Assembly: GCA_001466705.2 (NCBI GenBank)
Contig: LATX02000229.1
Span: 1 to 64,000, forward strand
From: Moniliophthora roreri
Taxonomy: Eukaryota > Basidiomycota > Agaricomycetes > Agaricales > Marasmiaceae
Length of the DNA: 64,000 nt
Direction: 5' to 3'
Shown: positions 1-11,760 of the stretch, piece by piece
How the letters are laid out: every line of letters starts with the position of its first letter
How positions within the stretch are numbered: position 1 is the first letter of the stretch
Made by a program: the position numbers and the translations under genes
The notes under the pieces: generated by a model
The model's database searches: none
Seen by the model: only the letters and a program-made list of their open reading frames with translations
What the model was told of the DNA's origin: nothing

Positions 1-443
1 CCCACAATACTGTTGCAAGCGCCATGTCATAGACTTGGTTGACCTTTTTTTGCTTCGTGGTCAGTTCTAATGTGGTGAAGCATGGGTAACGAGATTGAAG
101 GTAAGGCCATAGATGAGGTAGCTGCCTGTGTCATTGGAAATTGGATTTAGGGTATTCTGGGTGGATCTGAGGGTGGACATTTAGAAATAGAAACTTTGGA
201 TTAGAGAACTGGACATACTAAAGGACAGAACTGCTTTTTATGTGGATTCATAGTAGCACTAGTGAAAACAGGGATTCCGGAATGCAAAAGTTGATCAAAT
301 TCACAGGTCTGAATTGACACCAGAAATCCGATTCTCAGCACGATGGACTTTCAGTTCATTAGTCAATGCCATGATGATACTGAAAAGGTAATGTGACAGT
401 TCATTTTGTGTCTGATGTACCCTGGCCCAATGGCTCACTTACA

Positions 444-501
444 GCTATTTCCATAATTCTAGGCCACATTGAAAAAAAAAGTTGGATTACCAATAGCTCC
501 A
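444..501 (+). repeat. Short inverted repeat (partner at 4731-4788 and 5660-5717)
   Basis: About 58 bp here match the reverse complement of 4731-4788, and of its duplicate at 5660-5717, with a few mismatches and a shared A/T homopolymer. The similarity stops abruptly on both sides. A second diverged inverted pair is about 539-655 against 1975-2096. These may be remnants of a small transposable element; no terminal structure could be confirmed. Confidence 0.5.
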
Positions 502-990
502 CTATGATATCATTATGTCATAGATACCACCTATACACAGCACAAGATCATAAATTACGCAACGTGGATAATGTGCCAGATTTCTAAAATACCTTAGATT
601 TTCTTCAAATTATCAGAACCTTAAATTATCCTGGCCAGATAATCTGACAGCACAAATTATTCTACCGACTTTGGGGACTTAGAGAAATTATGGGGATCGG
701 CCAAGCTCATGATATGACTCATCGCCTCTTGCTTCCTGCCACATCATTGCATCGACGACTCAGCACACAGCTGGCCACCATCTGCTGCTCTGTCGATGCC
801 GTCTTTCGATCTTTTGCTCCCGAGACAGACTTTTTACTTCATCAAGGTTCAGAAGCACAACCTTGGTGCAAGATTCTCCTCCAAGACTTCGGTTCGTATT
901 GTGGTTAGGAGGCAATGGATTCGAATGGTTGCATGGATATTGTGGATCCTGAGTGAGTCGTACATCATCCATGGTCTGCCTACAACACTG

Positions 991-1838
991 TGTTGAAGCA
1001 CTGTACCTGTACTATACTAAACTAGGTACATTAGGAACTCTAGTTATTATATTACTTGCATCTGTGATCAACTACAGAACTTACAAAGTACATTCCTGAG
1101 CTTCTCTGGAGCTTGCACTACAGTCATAGGAGTGCTCCCTCATCCAGTAGGAGTATTGTAGCCTCATGCACAATACAGTAGAACACATGTAGAATTCATG
1201 TATAGTTCCTTCCGCTGTCAGAGGATTGTATTGTGTCTCTCCAAGACACATTATTCTTGGATACTTCGTCTCACAAGTATTCAGTAGCTTACATCCATAG
1301 CTTACTAGGTTTCACCGTTTATCCACGGAACTTATCCTTTAGAGTAGTATAAAAGCAAGCATGTATGTAGCTACATTCCTTAGTTCAATTTACATTGACT
1401 ACTCTGCACATTGCACCTCTACAACCCTCAAGGTTCTAGCAAGTTCTTGTACAAATGTGAGTTGAGCACACTCCACTGCACTTTATGTCTCCGTTCTGTC
1501 TCAACACACTGATCTTGATTTACCTCGCATGGATTCCATTTCTCTTGTTATCATTTCACCAGTTTCACCTAAGACACTCCTGCACTTCTGCCTTCAAGCT
1601 CTTGTCCTGCCCCTTGGATTCATATGGTATGCATGATCATGGCTTCTACGCTTTCCTTGTAGCTAACATTTCTTCTTGGTCAGATGTAGTCCATATGTTA
1701 TAGCCTTACCTATGCACACATTGGATCTCAGGGCTCAGGCCCCTCCTGTCTCTAGGTGTAGTTGTAGCTTATCTTGTGTATATAGTTTCACAGTCGTGCC
1801 CAATATAACTTCTATTTGACTTCTATACAAGTATTACA
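991..1838 (+). repeat. Possible solo LTR-like sequence
   Basis: The stretch begins TGTTGAAG and ends TATTACA. It carries a TATA-like TATAAAAGC near 1349 followed by a short pyrimidine-rich region, an arrangement reminiscent of a retrotransposon LTR. No convincing target-site duplication, primer-binding site or internal coding region is visible, so this is only a suggestion. The same sequence is repeated at 3283-4130. Confidence 0.2.
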
Positions 1839-2096
1839 AGGAGGACCAATAAAGAGAACCGAGGAGGGTCCTACCAAGGCTGAAGCAGTGTGCTAGGCCC
1901 AGCCGCACATGTGCAATGATAATGTGAGGAAAATGTACCAATAATCCTAGCGTATTCTATAGATAATGTCCAGGATAGTGAACAATTATGGTAGATTATC
2001 TGAGCCAGGAAATCGGATGGTATTGTTGGGATAATGTGCCGAAAACTCGTGATTTTCTGTAAATTTTCCGCGTCGCGTAATCTGCGGTCTTGTGCT

Positions 2097-2097
2097 N
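2097..2097. other. Single N marking a sequence junction
   Basis: An N at 2097 separates repeat copy 1 from the exon 2 fragment of a minus-strand family gene. A second single N lies at 5082. At both, the left and right flanks belong to different copies of a repeat. These are most simply one-base gap characters at contig joins. Confidence 0.85.
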
Positions 2098-2472
2098 CAG
2101 GGAAGGGTGAAAGCCAAGATAAATCTTCCACAACGATTGTGTTTTATCCATGTTGAGATCTCTAGAGCAGACCCTGGAAGCTCTGTTCTTCAACCTATGC
2201 ACTCTACTCATTAGATAGCCCGAGATGAATAACTGAATCGATGTACACGGTTAACCTGATTGCCTTTTCTTGGAGCTCGTTGCCAAAACGAACCCACAAT
2301 ACTGTTGCAAGCGCCATGTCATAGACTTGGTTGACCTTTTTTTGCTTCGTGGTCAGTTCTAATGTGGTGAAGCATGGGTAACGAGATTGAAGGTAAGGCC
2401 ATAGATGAGGTAGCTGCCTGTGTCATTGGAAATTGGATTTAGGGTATTCTGGGTGGATCTGAGGGTGGACAT
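2098..2472 (-). pseudogene. Broken copy of the local three-exon membrane protein family
   Basis: Reading the minus strand, exon 1 runs 2472-2256 (start MSTLRSTQN), then a 61-bp intron (2255-2195), then exon 2 from 2194, which encodes LKNRASRVCSRDL and WKIYLGFHPSL before it is cut at the N (2097). Exon 1 is 217 nt against 257 nt in the intact copy at 21055. The missing 40 nt fall within the transmembrane-coding stretch, between two TGG trinucleotides. The deletion is not a multiple of three, shifts the frame and brings an in-frame TAG shortly after. The cut at the N is probably an assembly artefact; the deletion is within continuous sequence and looks real. Exon 1 also occurs at 1-180 in the redundant copy. 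Confidence 0.75.
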
Positions 2473-4388
2473 TTAGAAATAGAAACTTTGGATTAGAGAA
2501 CTGGACATACTAAAGGACAGAACTGCTTTTTATGTGGATTCATAGTAGCACTAGTGAAAACAGGGATTCCGGAATGCAAAAGTTGATCAAATTCACAGGT
2601 CTGAATTGACACCAGAAATCCGATTCTCAGCACGATGGACTTTCAGTTCATTAGTCAATGCCATGATGATACTGAAAAGGTAATGTGACAGTTCATTTTG
2701 TGTCTGATGTACCCTGGCCCAATGGCTCACTTACAGCTATTTCCATAATTCTAGGCCACATTGAAAAAAAAAGTTGGATTACCAATAGCTCCACTATGAT
2801 ATCATTATGTCATAGATACCACCTATACACAGCACAAGATCATAAATTACGCAACGTGGATAATGTGCCAGATTTCTAAAATACCTTAGATTTTCTTCAA
2901 ATTATCAGAACCTTAAATTATCCTGGCCAGATAATCTGACAGCACAAATTATTCTACCGACTTTGGGGACTTAGAGAAATTATGGGGATCGGCCAAGCTC
3001 ATGATATGACTCATCGCCTCTTGCTTCCTGCCACATCATTGCATCGACGACTCAGCACACAGCTGGCCACCATCTGCTGCTCTGTCGATGCCGTCTTTCG
3101 ATCTTTTGCTCCCGAGACAGACTTTTTACTTCATCAAGGTTCAGAAGCACAACCTTGGTGCAAGATTCTCCTCCAAGACTTCGGTTCGTATTGTGGTTAG
3201 GAGGCAATGGATTCGAATGGTTGCATGGATATTGTGGATCCTGAGTGAGTCGTACATCATCCATGGTCTGCCTACAACACTGTGTTGAAGCACTGTACCT
3301 GTACTATACTAAACTAGGTACATTAGGAACTCTAGTTATTATATTACTTGCATCTGTGATCAACTACAGAACTTACAAAGTACATTCCTGAGCTTCTCTG
3401 GAGCTTGCACTACAGTCATAGGAGTGCTCCCTCATCCAGTAGGAGTATTGTAGCCTCATGCACAATACAGTAGAACACATGTAGAATTCATGTATAGTTC
3501 CTTCCGCTGTCAGAGGATTGTATTGTGTCTCTCCAAGACACATTATTCTTGGATACTTCGTCTCACAAGTATTCAGTAGCTTACATCCATAGCTTACTAG
3601 GTTTCACCGTTTATCCACGGAACTTATCCTTTAGAGTAGTATAAAAGCAAGCATGTATGTAGCTACATTCCTTAGTTCAATTTACATTGACTACTCTGCA
3701 CATTGCACCTCTACAACCCTCAAGGTTCTAGCAAGTTCTTGTACAAATGTGAGTTGAGCACACTCCACTGCACTTTATGTCTCCGTTCTGTCTCAACACA
3801 CTGATCTTGATTTACCTCGCATGGATTCCATTTCTCTTGTTATCATTTCACCAGTTTCACCTAAGACACTCCTGCACTTCTGCCTTCAAGCTCTTGTCCT
3901 GCCCCTTGGATTCATATGGTATGCATGATCATGGCTTCTACGCTTTCCTTGTAGCTAACATTTCTTCTTGGTCAGATGTAGTCCATATGTTATAGCCTTA
4001 CCTATGCACACATTGGATCTCAGGGCTCAGGCCCCTCCTGTCTCTAGGTGTAGTTGTAGCTTATCTTGTGTATATAGTTTCACAGTCGTGCCCAATATAA
4101 CTTCTATTTGACTTCTATACAAGTATTACAAGGAGGACCAATAAAGAGAACCGAGGAGGGTCCTACCAAGGCTGAAGCAGTGTGCTAGGCCCAGCCGCAC
4201 ATGTGCAATGATAATGTGAGGAAAATGTACCAATAATCCTAGCGTATTCTATAGATAATGTCCAGGATAGTGAACAATTATGGTAGATTATCTGAGCCAG
4301 GAAATCGGATGGTATTGTTGGGATAATGTGCCGAAAACTCGTGATTTTCTGTAAATTTTCCGCGTCGCGTAATCTGCGGTCTTGTGCT
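2293..4388. repeat. Long direct repeat, copy 2
   Basis: Second copy of the 2096-bp segment at offset 2292. Unlike copy 1 it continues past the point corresponding to the N (4389) into unique sequence at 4390-5081. Its last 236 bp (4153-4388) are also the start of the 929-bp repeat, so that 236-bp segment occurs three times: 1861-2096, 4153-4388 and 5082-5317. Confidence 0.9.
2501..2537 (-). promoter_or_regulatory. Family promoter motif
   Basis: On the minus strand, ACATAAAA lies about 60 bp upstream of the family start codon, followed by TCTGTCCTTTAGTATGTCCAG. The same arrangement precedes the copies at 13152, 17618 and 21055. The A/T core is a plausible TATA element and the downstream block is probably 5' UTR. 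Confidence 0.5.
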
Positions 4389-5081
4389 GTGATATGGACC
4401 AATAACGCGAACGAAAGCAAAAGCCCCACTGCTCGAGTGCATCCACACCTGTTTATCTACGGCATCCAAACCATCATCCTATTCAGCAGGAACCGAATGG
4501 CTGGTCAATACCTCACTGGAATGATGCTTCTTCTGCGTGTAATGCTCACGCAAATGCTGGACTGTTGTAGCCAGGATGATGTGAGATTTCTGATGGTCAT
4601 TGGCCTCGTATAGTGAGTAATGTATGTTTTCTTTCTTTCGGGATGGACGTATCGATGTTAGCAAGAGAAACGGGCGTGAAGAAAGCACAACATACAGCAT
4701 AACTCAAGTGACATGGCGTGGAGGCGTGGAGCTATTAGTAATCCAAACTTTTTTTTCGATGCGGCCTAGAATTATGGAAATAGCTGTAACGTGCACTGCA
4801 GAAGTTCCCCTCCCCATCTTACCAATCATCCCCCTTTTGGAGAACAGGACATTTGGATAGCACCCCAATTGACTGATCTTCGGACTCCTGTTCACCCTTT
4901 TATCGCCGTAAATTCAGTCACGCCACCAGAATTGACAAACAATGCGAAGCCTGATGGCGTCTCTGGAGATGCTGTTGAGAGGGAATGCTTCAATGGGTAC
5001 ATCATGGAAGATGTCGGCGGGTGCGTGCGTGAAATACATTATTCCCGTTTTGTATCGATTTACAGTTCCAATGTCAGAACC
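4153..5081. repeat. 929-bp direct repeat, copy 1
   Basis: This 929-bp segment is followed immediately by a second copy at 5082-6010, with the N at 5082 sitting on the junction. No gene is recognisable inside. It contains a roughly 58-bp stretch (4731-4788) that is an inverted, about 90 percent identical match to 444-501. Confidence 0.9.
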
Positions 5082-6010
5082 NAGGAGGGTCCTACCAAGG
5101 CTGAAGCAGTGTGCTAGGCCCAGCCGCACATGTGCAATGATAATGTGAGGAAAATGTACCAATAATCCTAGCGTATTCTATAGATAATGTCCAGGATAGT
5201 GAACAATTATGGTAGATTATCTGAGCCAGGAAATCGGATGGTATTGTTGGGATAATGTGCCGAAAACTCGTGATTTTCTGTAAATTTTCCGCGTCGCGTA
5301 ATCTGCGGTCTTGTGCTGTGATATGGACCAATAACGCGAACGAAAGCAAAAGCCCCACTGCTCGAGTGCATCCACACCTGTTTATCTACGGCATCCAAAC
5401 CATCATCCTATTCAGCAGGAACCGAATGGCTGGTCAATACCTCACTGGAATGATGCTTCTTCTGCGTGTAATGCTCACGCAAATGCTGGACTGTTGTAGC
5501 CAGGATGATGTGAGATTTCTGATGGTCATTGGCCTCGTATAGTGAGTAATGTATGTTTTCTTTCTTTCGGGATGGACGTATCGATGTTAGCAAGAGAAAC
5601 GGGCGTGAAGAAAGCACAACATACAGCATAACTCAAGTGACATGGCGTGGAGGCGTGGAGCTATTAGTAATCCAAACTTTTTTTTCGATGCGGCCTAGAA
5701 TTATGGAAATAGCTGTAACGTGCACTGCAGAAGTTCCCCTCCCCATCTTACCAATCATCCCCCTTTTGGAGAACAGGACATTTGGATAGCACCCCAATTG
5801 ACTGATCTTCGGACTCCTGTTCACCCTTTTATCGCCGTAAATTCAGTCACGCCACCAGAATTGACAAACAATGCGAAGCCTGATGGCGTCTCTGGAGATG
5901 CTGTTGAGAGGGAATGCTTCAATGGGTACATCATGGAAGATGTCGGCGGGTGCGTGCGTGAAATACATTATTCCCGTTTTGTATCGATTTACAGTTCCAA
6001 TGTCAGAACC
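5082..6010. repeat. 929-bp direct repeat, copy 2
   Basis: Second, apparently identical copy. After 6010 the sequence continues into unique DNA, so this copy has the natural right flank. Head-to-tail placement with an N exactly at the joint suggests contig end-to-start redundancy. Confidence 0.9.
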
Positions 6011-6983
6011 TCGCAAGGAACAGACGTGACCTCGCTACGGAAAATACGCTTTGAATTACATTCAAATTGGTCTCCGACATCATGCGAGATTCATCCAGCG
6101 TGGTATTCGGGCATATGTCAGCTCCCCTAGGCTCCTTCACTGCCTCATGTTCCTGTTAGTCCTACACCGAGTCTGATACTCAACTGGATTTCCATACAAG
6201 GTTGTACAGATGTGCTGGGAGTATGAACTGCTTCCAGGCCGCAATCTTGCATGGATATCTGCTATCGCAACATTGACTCATTCTGGTTCTACACTGGCTC
6301 CAGTCTGCTAGCCCGAGATCTCAAAGATTAACAAGTGCACCGCACCAGTCCCAATACGTAAACCGAATTCAGAACACGGTAGAAGAACTCTACTAGGCGC
6401 CCCAACACGGCCCCGAGGTATACTCAATCCACTTCCTCCAGTCAATTCACCAGCCGCTGTCGCTGATCGAGAATCCAATGGTCCCAAAGTCTCGGGTTTC
6501 GGCCATCACATCATCCACTGCTGTACTTTGGCTCGTTGTGATACGTCAGTATTTTGGATATAAGCACGGAGGAAAAGAATCCGATAAGTGTTTGGAAATA
6601 GGTATATACTGGTATACTATTCTCAAGTTTCTGGCACTGTCACTTTTCAGTATTCACACCAGAGGCCCTTAGGCCTGCTGAACAGATTTTAGATTACATA
6701 TTTTGACCTTCTTACTCGTTCAGGTTCTCGTCTCGCTATCCCGCTTTCTTCTTCCGGTTGTACAGTATTTTTCACCAACGATTTCAAATGACATCCCACC
6801 CTCGTTTTCGATACCTTCAGTTCCCGAGTATGCTGTCAATTTAATCTTGCCAAAAATGGGATGGAAACGTAGAAAAAGTACCTCGGGTCCGGGGTTGTCC
6901 GGTGAAAAAAAGCCCTCAGCAAAAATTTCCCTCGTATGATATCATAACCCCTTCAACCTTCGCTGAAAGAAAATAGATCTAGA
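6011..6983. other. No recognisable gene
   Basis: About 970 bp between the repeats and the next family copy. Short ORFs at 6478-6672 and 6703-6939 look like chance frames: no domain, no shared structure with neighbours, AT-rich surroundings. I see nothing I can support. Confidence 0.4.
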
Positions 6984-7550
6984 ATGGCCTCCATCGCCGC
7001 CCTCGCTTTTGCACTCTACCGCTACCTTCGTTTTCTCTACCCTTGCCTCACCCTCTCCGAATTGAACAAAGCAGAGAGTCATCTAGATGATATCTTCAAT
7101 GATAGCATCGAGAACGGTTTCCTCTATGGTCGTGAGCAAGATGAGATCGAGCAGGCGAAGCTTCGGTGCGTGCTCTTGTACCATTTTCGGGATAATGCTG
7201 ACTTTGGATACTCTTAGCTTGACAAGGACCAGCTCTGAAATTCGATCAAAAGCCTTCAAATGCCCTTATCGATATGGCAGGTTTACCTGGGCTTGAACAT
7301 CGAGCTGGTACCGGATATCGTTGGGTGGTACACCGATGCAGAGAGACTTGAACCGAAAATCCTAGTACGTTACCTGCGATATGTACTACACTTCAGTCAC
7401 TCATCGGCCCTTGGACTTATGCAGACGATTGTCGAACATGACAAGCAATACCGAGCTGACGCCGAACTGACTAGACGATGGATTGCGAAGGCGAGGCATC
7501 TGCAGGCAGAAGGTACGTTCACGTCCCGGTTTGCTTCTGAACGCCACTAA
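6984..7550 (+). pseudogene. Divergent, probably frameshifted family copy
   Basis: The start at 6984 gives MASIAALAFALYRYLRFLYP, then LTLSELNKAESHLDDIF, matching the hydrophobic and SEL..K blocks of the family but lacking the usual 25-residue N-terminal lead. Exon 1 can end at 7165 in the family's phase 2. A following TAG acceptor (7217) opens a frame with SEIRSKA, but the conserved IWQVYLG...VPDIVGWY block is in another frame. Either there is a frameshift near 7250 or the acceptor moved to 7252, which would delete the RAS-type motif. The last exon frame (IVEHDKQYRAD) ends at 7550. Probably decayed; a rescued splice form cannot be excluded. Confidence 0.55.
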
Positions 7551-9428
7551 GTTTTATCCCCAGCTCGCCGTCTAACGCTGCGATAAGACCGGTACCCACT
7601 CGGAGACGCCGTAGGCTGAACATTTCTCCTTTTTGCAAGTTATATCCAGTTTTCTCCGGAGTTTTTGCCACACTTACGATAATACCCTTTGGAATGCTGC
7701 CTGGGTTGATTATGTGCTCTGTATCTTCCCGGCGAATTTTCTCTTCTTTTCGTCTCGTTTTCTTAGTCCCATACACGTGCTGTACATATGGAACCAGAAC
7801 CAGATAGTTGATCGTTGACCAATCACCGCTGGGGCTACGGACAGGAAGTTGGCATTGGACGCGCGTCACAATGTTCCCACCGGTGTTGAATACCCTGAAA
7901 TCACGCTGAAAAGCGCAAATTGTAAACAGTATGTTCTTCGTGTCTATGATAATCTCATTCCGAATCTCAACAGCGGACTCAGTCACCCTGCTCCTAGAAC
8001 CACTGACCTTTACCCCAGACTTCCCCGAATTCTCTCCCTCCCCCTCATCGCCGTAATTGACCTTGGTACCTTGATCTGATCTCTTCTAAGCGAAAAAGAG
8101 GCTGAAGGACTTGATTGACATGTTGGCTATGTGGGTATCCACAGCCAAGTGTCACCCGTTATCCCCAAGCTGGTATGCTGCTTCTACTGAAGTACTGGCC
8201 TTCCATTGACAGTTATTTTCAGGAACTCGGTCTTTTCAGTTACCTGCGTCATGGTCGGCCCATTGCCTCTCCCATTTAACCTCGTATGTCTTTAACCTGT
8301 GACTAAATCAGATATTCACGAACGAACATATCTCAGTATACACATACATTCATACGTTTCGTCGTTCCATCACTCCTATCAGGCTGGTATTCGGTTGTAC
8401 GGTCTATCATATCCAAGGCTCGATTTGCCAGATAGTCTCAGGATTACCGGCAAGACCTACACTTTGTAGTACTCACTATCAAAGGCAGGTTTTCGATTGG
8501 GAGTGACAATCTGCTCCGCCCGATCCCTCTCGACCAGATACCGGACACGTATCACATTGGACGAATATACGCCACACGTTGCCAGCGCTACTGCGATGTG
8601 GTGTAGGTCTTTGGGAGCGTGAGTGAAGCGAGCATCGGCGCTTATTGCCCAGGATAAAGCAAGTCAAGTTCAGCCGTTAGCAGTTAAGCGTCAGCACCCG
8701 TCCGATTCGAAGAGGAAAGGACTGCTAGACGCTGATATCGGAACAAATAAACATCTGACTAGACCCTTGACCTAATCTATTTCTTTCTCTAGGACCAAGG
8801 ACCGTGTCATACAAGGTTTCCCGCTCTCAATAACACAATTGTTGATTTGCCGGAAAGCGCAGATACACACAAGCGCCCATGAGCGGCAACATGGAACGGC
8901 TTTAGGTAGTTGATAACTCTTTTGCGCACATGGAAAGATGCTCCTCGATACCTTTTTAAGCTTTGGGCTCCACTCTGGTATGTCATCTATAACGACTGCG
9001 GTTTCCGGCACTGATTATTGGCCCTATCACCGACTGTAGGAATATATATTTTGGTGGAAGAATCTGAGCCAGTGAAAGAGCGTACGTAGGCCCAGTTTGG
9101 TACCGTTCTTCTTCGGAGACCTGTCTACACAATCAAAAAGGCAGTTAAAGTCCTACCGTTGTGTGCTAAAACTCGGAGAGCGAAGAACTAGGGATTTTGT
9201 TTAGGCCGATGACAATTCAGGGAATTAACGACATGGTCATCTCCGTCATATTCGCACCGTAAGCGCGAGACCGAACTTCGCAGCGCAGCAGTGACTAACT
9301 TGGTGTCACACAATTCCTTGATGGTTCACTGTTCATCAACCTGAAAGTATGGTTGATGTTCCCCAAGACTGGCTTTTAAAGAACCTTTGGTATGAGCGTC
9401 CTCTACATTAAGCACTGCTCGAATTCTA
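7551..9428. other. Intergenic, nothing secure
   Basis: The longest frame is a 155-codon minus-strand ORF (7519-7986) with no recognisable motif that partly overlaps the end of the 6984 copy. A plus-strand frame at 7849-8079 and a minus-strand frame at 8772-9011 are equally unsupported. No splice-consistent model could be built. Confidence 0.35.
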
Positions 9429-10149
9429 ATGCCCGTCCCATCCACACAGAATTCCAACCCTCGTCTGGTCGGCCCAGATGTCTGCGAAATTAACAGCTAT
9501 TATCTCTACATCGTCGTAGGATTGGCATTCATCGTCGCAGTCGTACTTTGGCCTCTCTTTCGCCACCACTATCCTTGCGTCATGTCAGACTTGAACAAGA
9601 AGGAAAATACTCTTGACAAGGTCTACAGCCGGGCACCAAAGGTTGAAGAGCTGCCATCGTGCAGATCAATGTTGGGGGACGTGTTACTGAGGCGAATCGA
9701 GTACGTTTACCGTTCCGGCATGTCGACGGTGGTCACCAATGTCCGTATTTTCCAGGTTAAAGAACCGAGCTTCCAAGATACGTACCAGGTCCCTTGACCT
9801 GGACGCTATATCACGGCCAATATGGAAAGTTTACCTTGACTTTCACCCGACACTAGTCTCCGACATTTTAGCTTGGAATGCCGACGTCGAGATTCTTATC
9901 CGCAATATTCTCGTGCGTAGCCATTCTTCTAATCCTGTGTTTTGTGATCTCATTGCATGACTGTAGGTTATCGTCGAATCCGTCCTTCAAGATGGGTTCG
10001 AGACCCAGTTGACTAGGAGTGCTCAGGCTGGTGTTGGTCTCCCGTCCGTTTCATTCTGCTCCAGCGTGCCCGATGTCAATGCTACAATTCATGATTACGA
10101 CATTGAGAACTTCAATTTTTGGGAGTCCTCCTTCATGGGCCGGCATTAA
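9429..10149 (+). CDS. Family member A: small membrane protein, function unknown
   Basis: Three exons: 9429-9700, 9756-9912 and 9967-10149, with introns of 55 and 54 bp, giving 203 residues. Residues about 25-48 form one strongly hydrophobic segment (YLYIVVGLAFIVAVVLWPLF), followed by a basic residue-rich turn and HYPCVMSDLNKKE. Exon 2 is 157 nt, as in the other intact copies, and encodes LKNRASKIRTR and IWKVYLDFHPTLVSDILAW. Exon 3 is divergent and lacks the RHRHRRP tail of its relatives, so this copy is the outlier among the intact ones. Every phase junction is preserved (2 then 0) and no stop interrupts it. I do not recognise the family. A single-pass membrane protein with a mostly soluble, helix-prone C-terminal part is an inference. 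Confidence 0.7.
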
Positions 10150-10608
10150 CATCGGTAATCTTCATCGACTGAGGCTAGCTGAATACTGGCGTCAGAACAG
10201 GCGGGTCGCCCGAATTTTTCACTCATCCGCTACAAGGTTGACTTTTGTACAGGGACTATTATGTGCCGCTTCTTCCTTCTGTTGCTTTTAATTCTTGATA
10301 ACTGTTCGCGCGTCTTGTCTGTATGCTAACATATTATCGTCGACGTCTGGTGATACTTATGACCATAGATGATTTGGGTTTTCCTGCTTGTCAATGTTAT
10401 ACATCTTCGTGAAAACTGTTCTAGACTCACTGTGCAGCAGCCGGAACATTGCCTAGGTCTGAAATCCCATACAGAACAAATCCTAAATATCATTGATTAG
10501 GTAAAATACACAGCAAGATCGGAGAAGAAGATGAGATAGAAAGGTAGAGAACTTGAATGACGAAAACAAGGAGAATGATTGTTTGAGATTGGATCAGTCG
10601 ATTGCGGA

Positions 10609-11023
10609 TCAGATCCAACTAAATGGGCCTCCTGTGAGGAACGGCGTCAGGAATGCCAGGTTCCAACGGGGAACAGCATACCAGCATGAGGACGACGAAT
10701 AGCAGCATTCGACTCGGGCGGTCAAGGGAATTGCAGGCGAAGAGGCTTCCAAGTGGATCGCGAGCCTAGACAACTCCATATGGTAGCGATTTTGGCTATC
10801 GGCCTCAATCTTGGACTAGACAGACGTCAGAGACTCGAAAGAGTGAATAACAGAGTACTCTAAGGCGCACCTGGATATTACGCTCGAGGGTGTCTGTATC
10901 TCTGTACCAAGCGTCTATTTCTGGGACAAACCAGGGGTAAAATCCAAAATAAATCTTCCATGCAGACGATTTCTCGTCCACGTCAAGATGTTTCACACAG
11001 ACCTGAGAAGCTCTGACTTGAGA
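10609..11023 (-). pseudogene. Antisense relic of the family (exons 2 and 3)
   Basis: On the minus strand an exon-2-like block (11023-10871, 153 nt against the standard 157) encodes VRASQV, DVDEKSSAWKIYFGFYP and VPEIDAWYRDTDTLERNIQ, followed by a proper donor. A following frame (10809-10609) opens with IEADSQNR, equivalent to IESDTQRQ in the intact genes. One base appears to be missing between the LK and RAS motifs, and no exon 1 is recognisable upstream. It points opposite to its neighbours, so it was inverted or inserted independently. Confidence 0.6.
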
Positions 11024-11309
11024 CTATTGATGAATATCAGTAATGGGATCTTGAGACTTGAAAAGGAAGCACACGCACTCTCTTTTTGGGATCCGAGGCA
11101 GTTTTTACAGTCTAAACGTCCTGCGGAAACATGACATGCCGCCAACAGGTAAGTAACTATTCTTCGGAATTAGCACGCGTCCTAGCACTTACTATTGACG
11201 CTGGTAAGACCCACCGAAAAAGTCGATCTCAGTATTTGGCTCACGCCTTCTCTGCGATGAATGCGATTAAACAGCTTGCGGAGTTTGCTCTTGTGATTGT
11301 ACATCCAGG

Positions 11310-11760
11310 CATTGATCATGGTCCATAGCTGGGTGGATGATCATAATCGGGATCCTCTACTGAGAGCGCAATCAAAGGTGAAATGGTATGGCGAAACGGA
11401 AAGGCCAAGTGGGCTACAAAACAGAGAACGGCCACGACAGGGAAACAGAATGCAATGCACGGTGTCCACTGGTCGTCCAGTCAACGCGCCGGATACGAAT
11501 GGAGAGGGAGAATAACTCACCATGCGTCGAATGAAGTGGTAAACGTCTAATTGCTCATTGCGGGAATCGTGAGATTAGTAGGCTAGTGGAGAGAGAGGTC
11601 AATGCCATGTTAGCGAGTAAACCAAGGGACAATATGTCCTGATGATGATAAGTGACATTACATGGTGTGAAGGGTGTTGTTGCCAGAGGCAGTAAAGCGG
11701 GGGACTCGAAAATGCTGTTCAGCCGTCCGGCATCGTATACCTTACGCGGCATGGCGCCAC
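11310..11760 (-). repeat. Duplicated segment, copy 1 (partner about 16438-16870)
   Basis: About 450 bp here match 16438-16870 in the same orientation with many substitutions and small indels. Minus-strand frames show coding-like fragments, for example a hydrophobic run ending AHLAFPF and a terminal EDPDYDHPPSYGP, and an upstream block containing SPALLPLATTPFTP. The partner copy has stops in the matching frames. This may be the remains of a multi-span membrane protein gene; the family is not identified. Confidence 0.6.

Larger units (their letters stand above)
1..2096. repeat. Long direct repeat, copy 1
   Basis: Bases 1-2096 recur, without a difference that I noticed, at 2293-4388 (offset 2292). 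Identity breaks exactly at the N at 2097. The segment holds exon 1 of a minus-strand copy of the local gene family (1-180, same content as 2293-2472) followed by about 1.7 kb with no convincing gene. The small ORFs inside are duplicated shadows. An assembly overlap explains this better than a biological duplication (see findings). Confidence 0.9.

Noticed and set aside
1..6010. Biological tandem duplication
   Set aside because: Exact identity, junctions falling on single Ns and the end-to-start geometry favour assembly redundancy.
7519..7986. 155-codon minus-strand ORF
   Set aside because: Overlaps the end of a family copy on the other strand, shows no domain, and no splice partner or homologue in the window; kept only as a remark.
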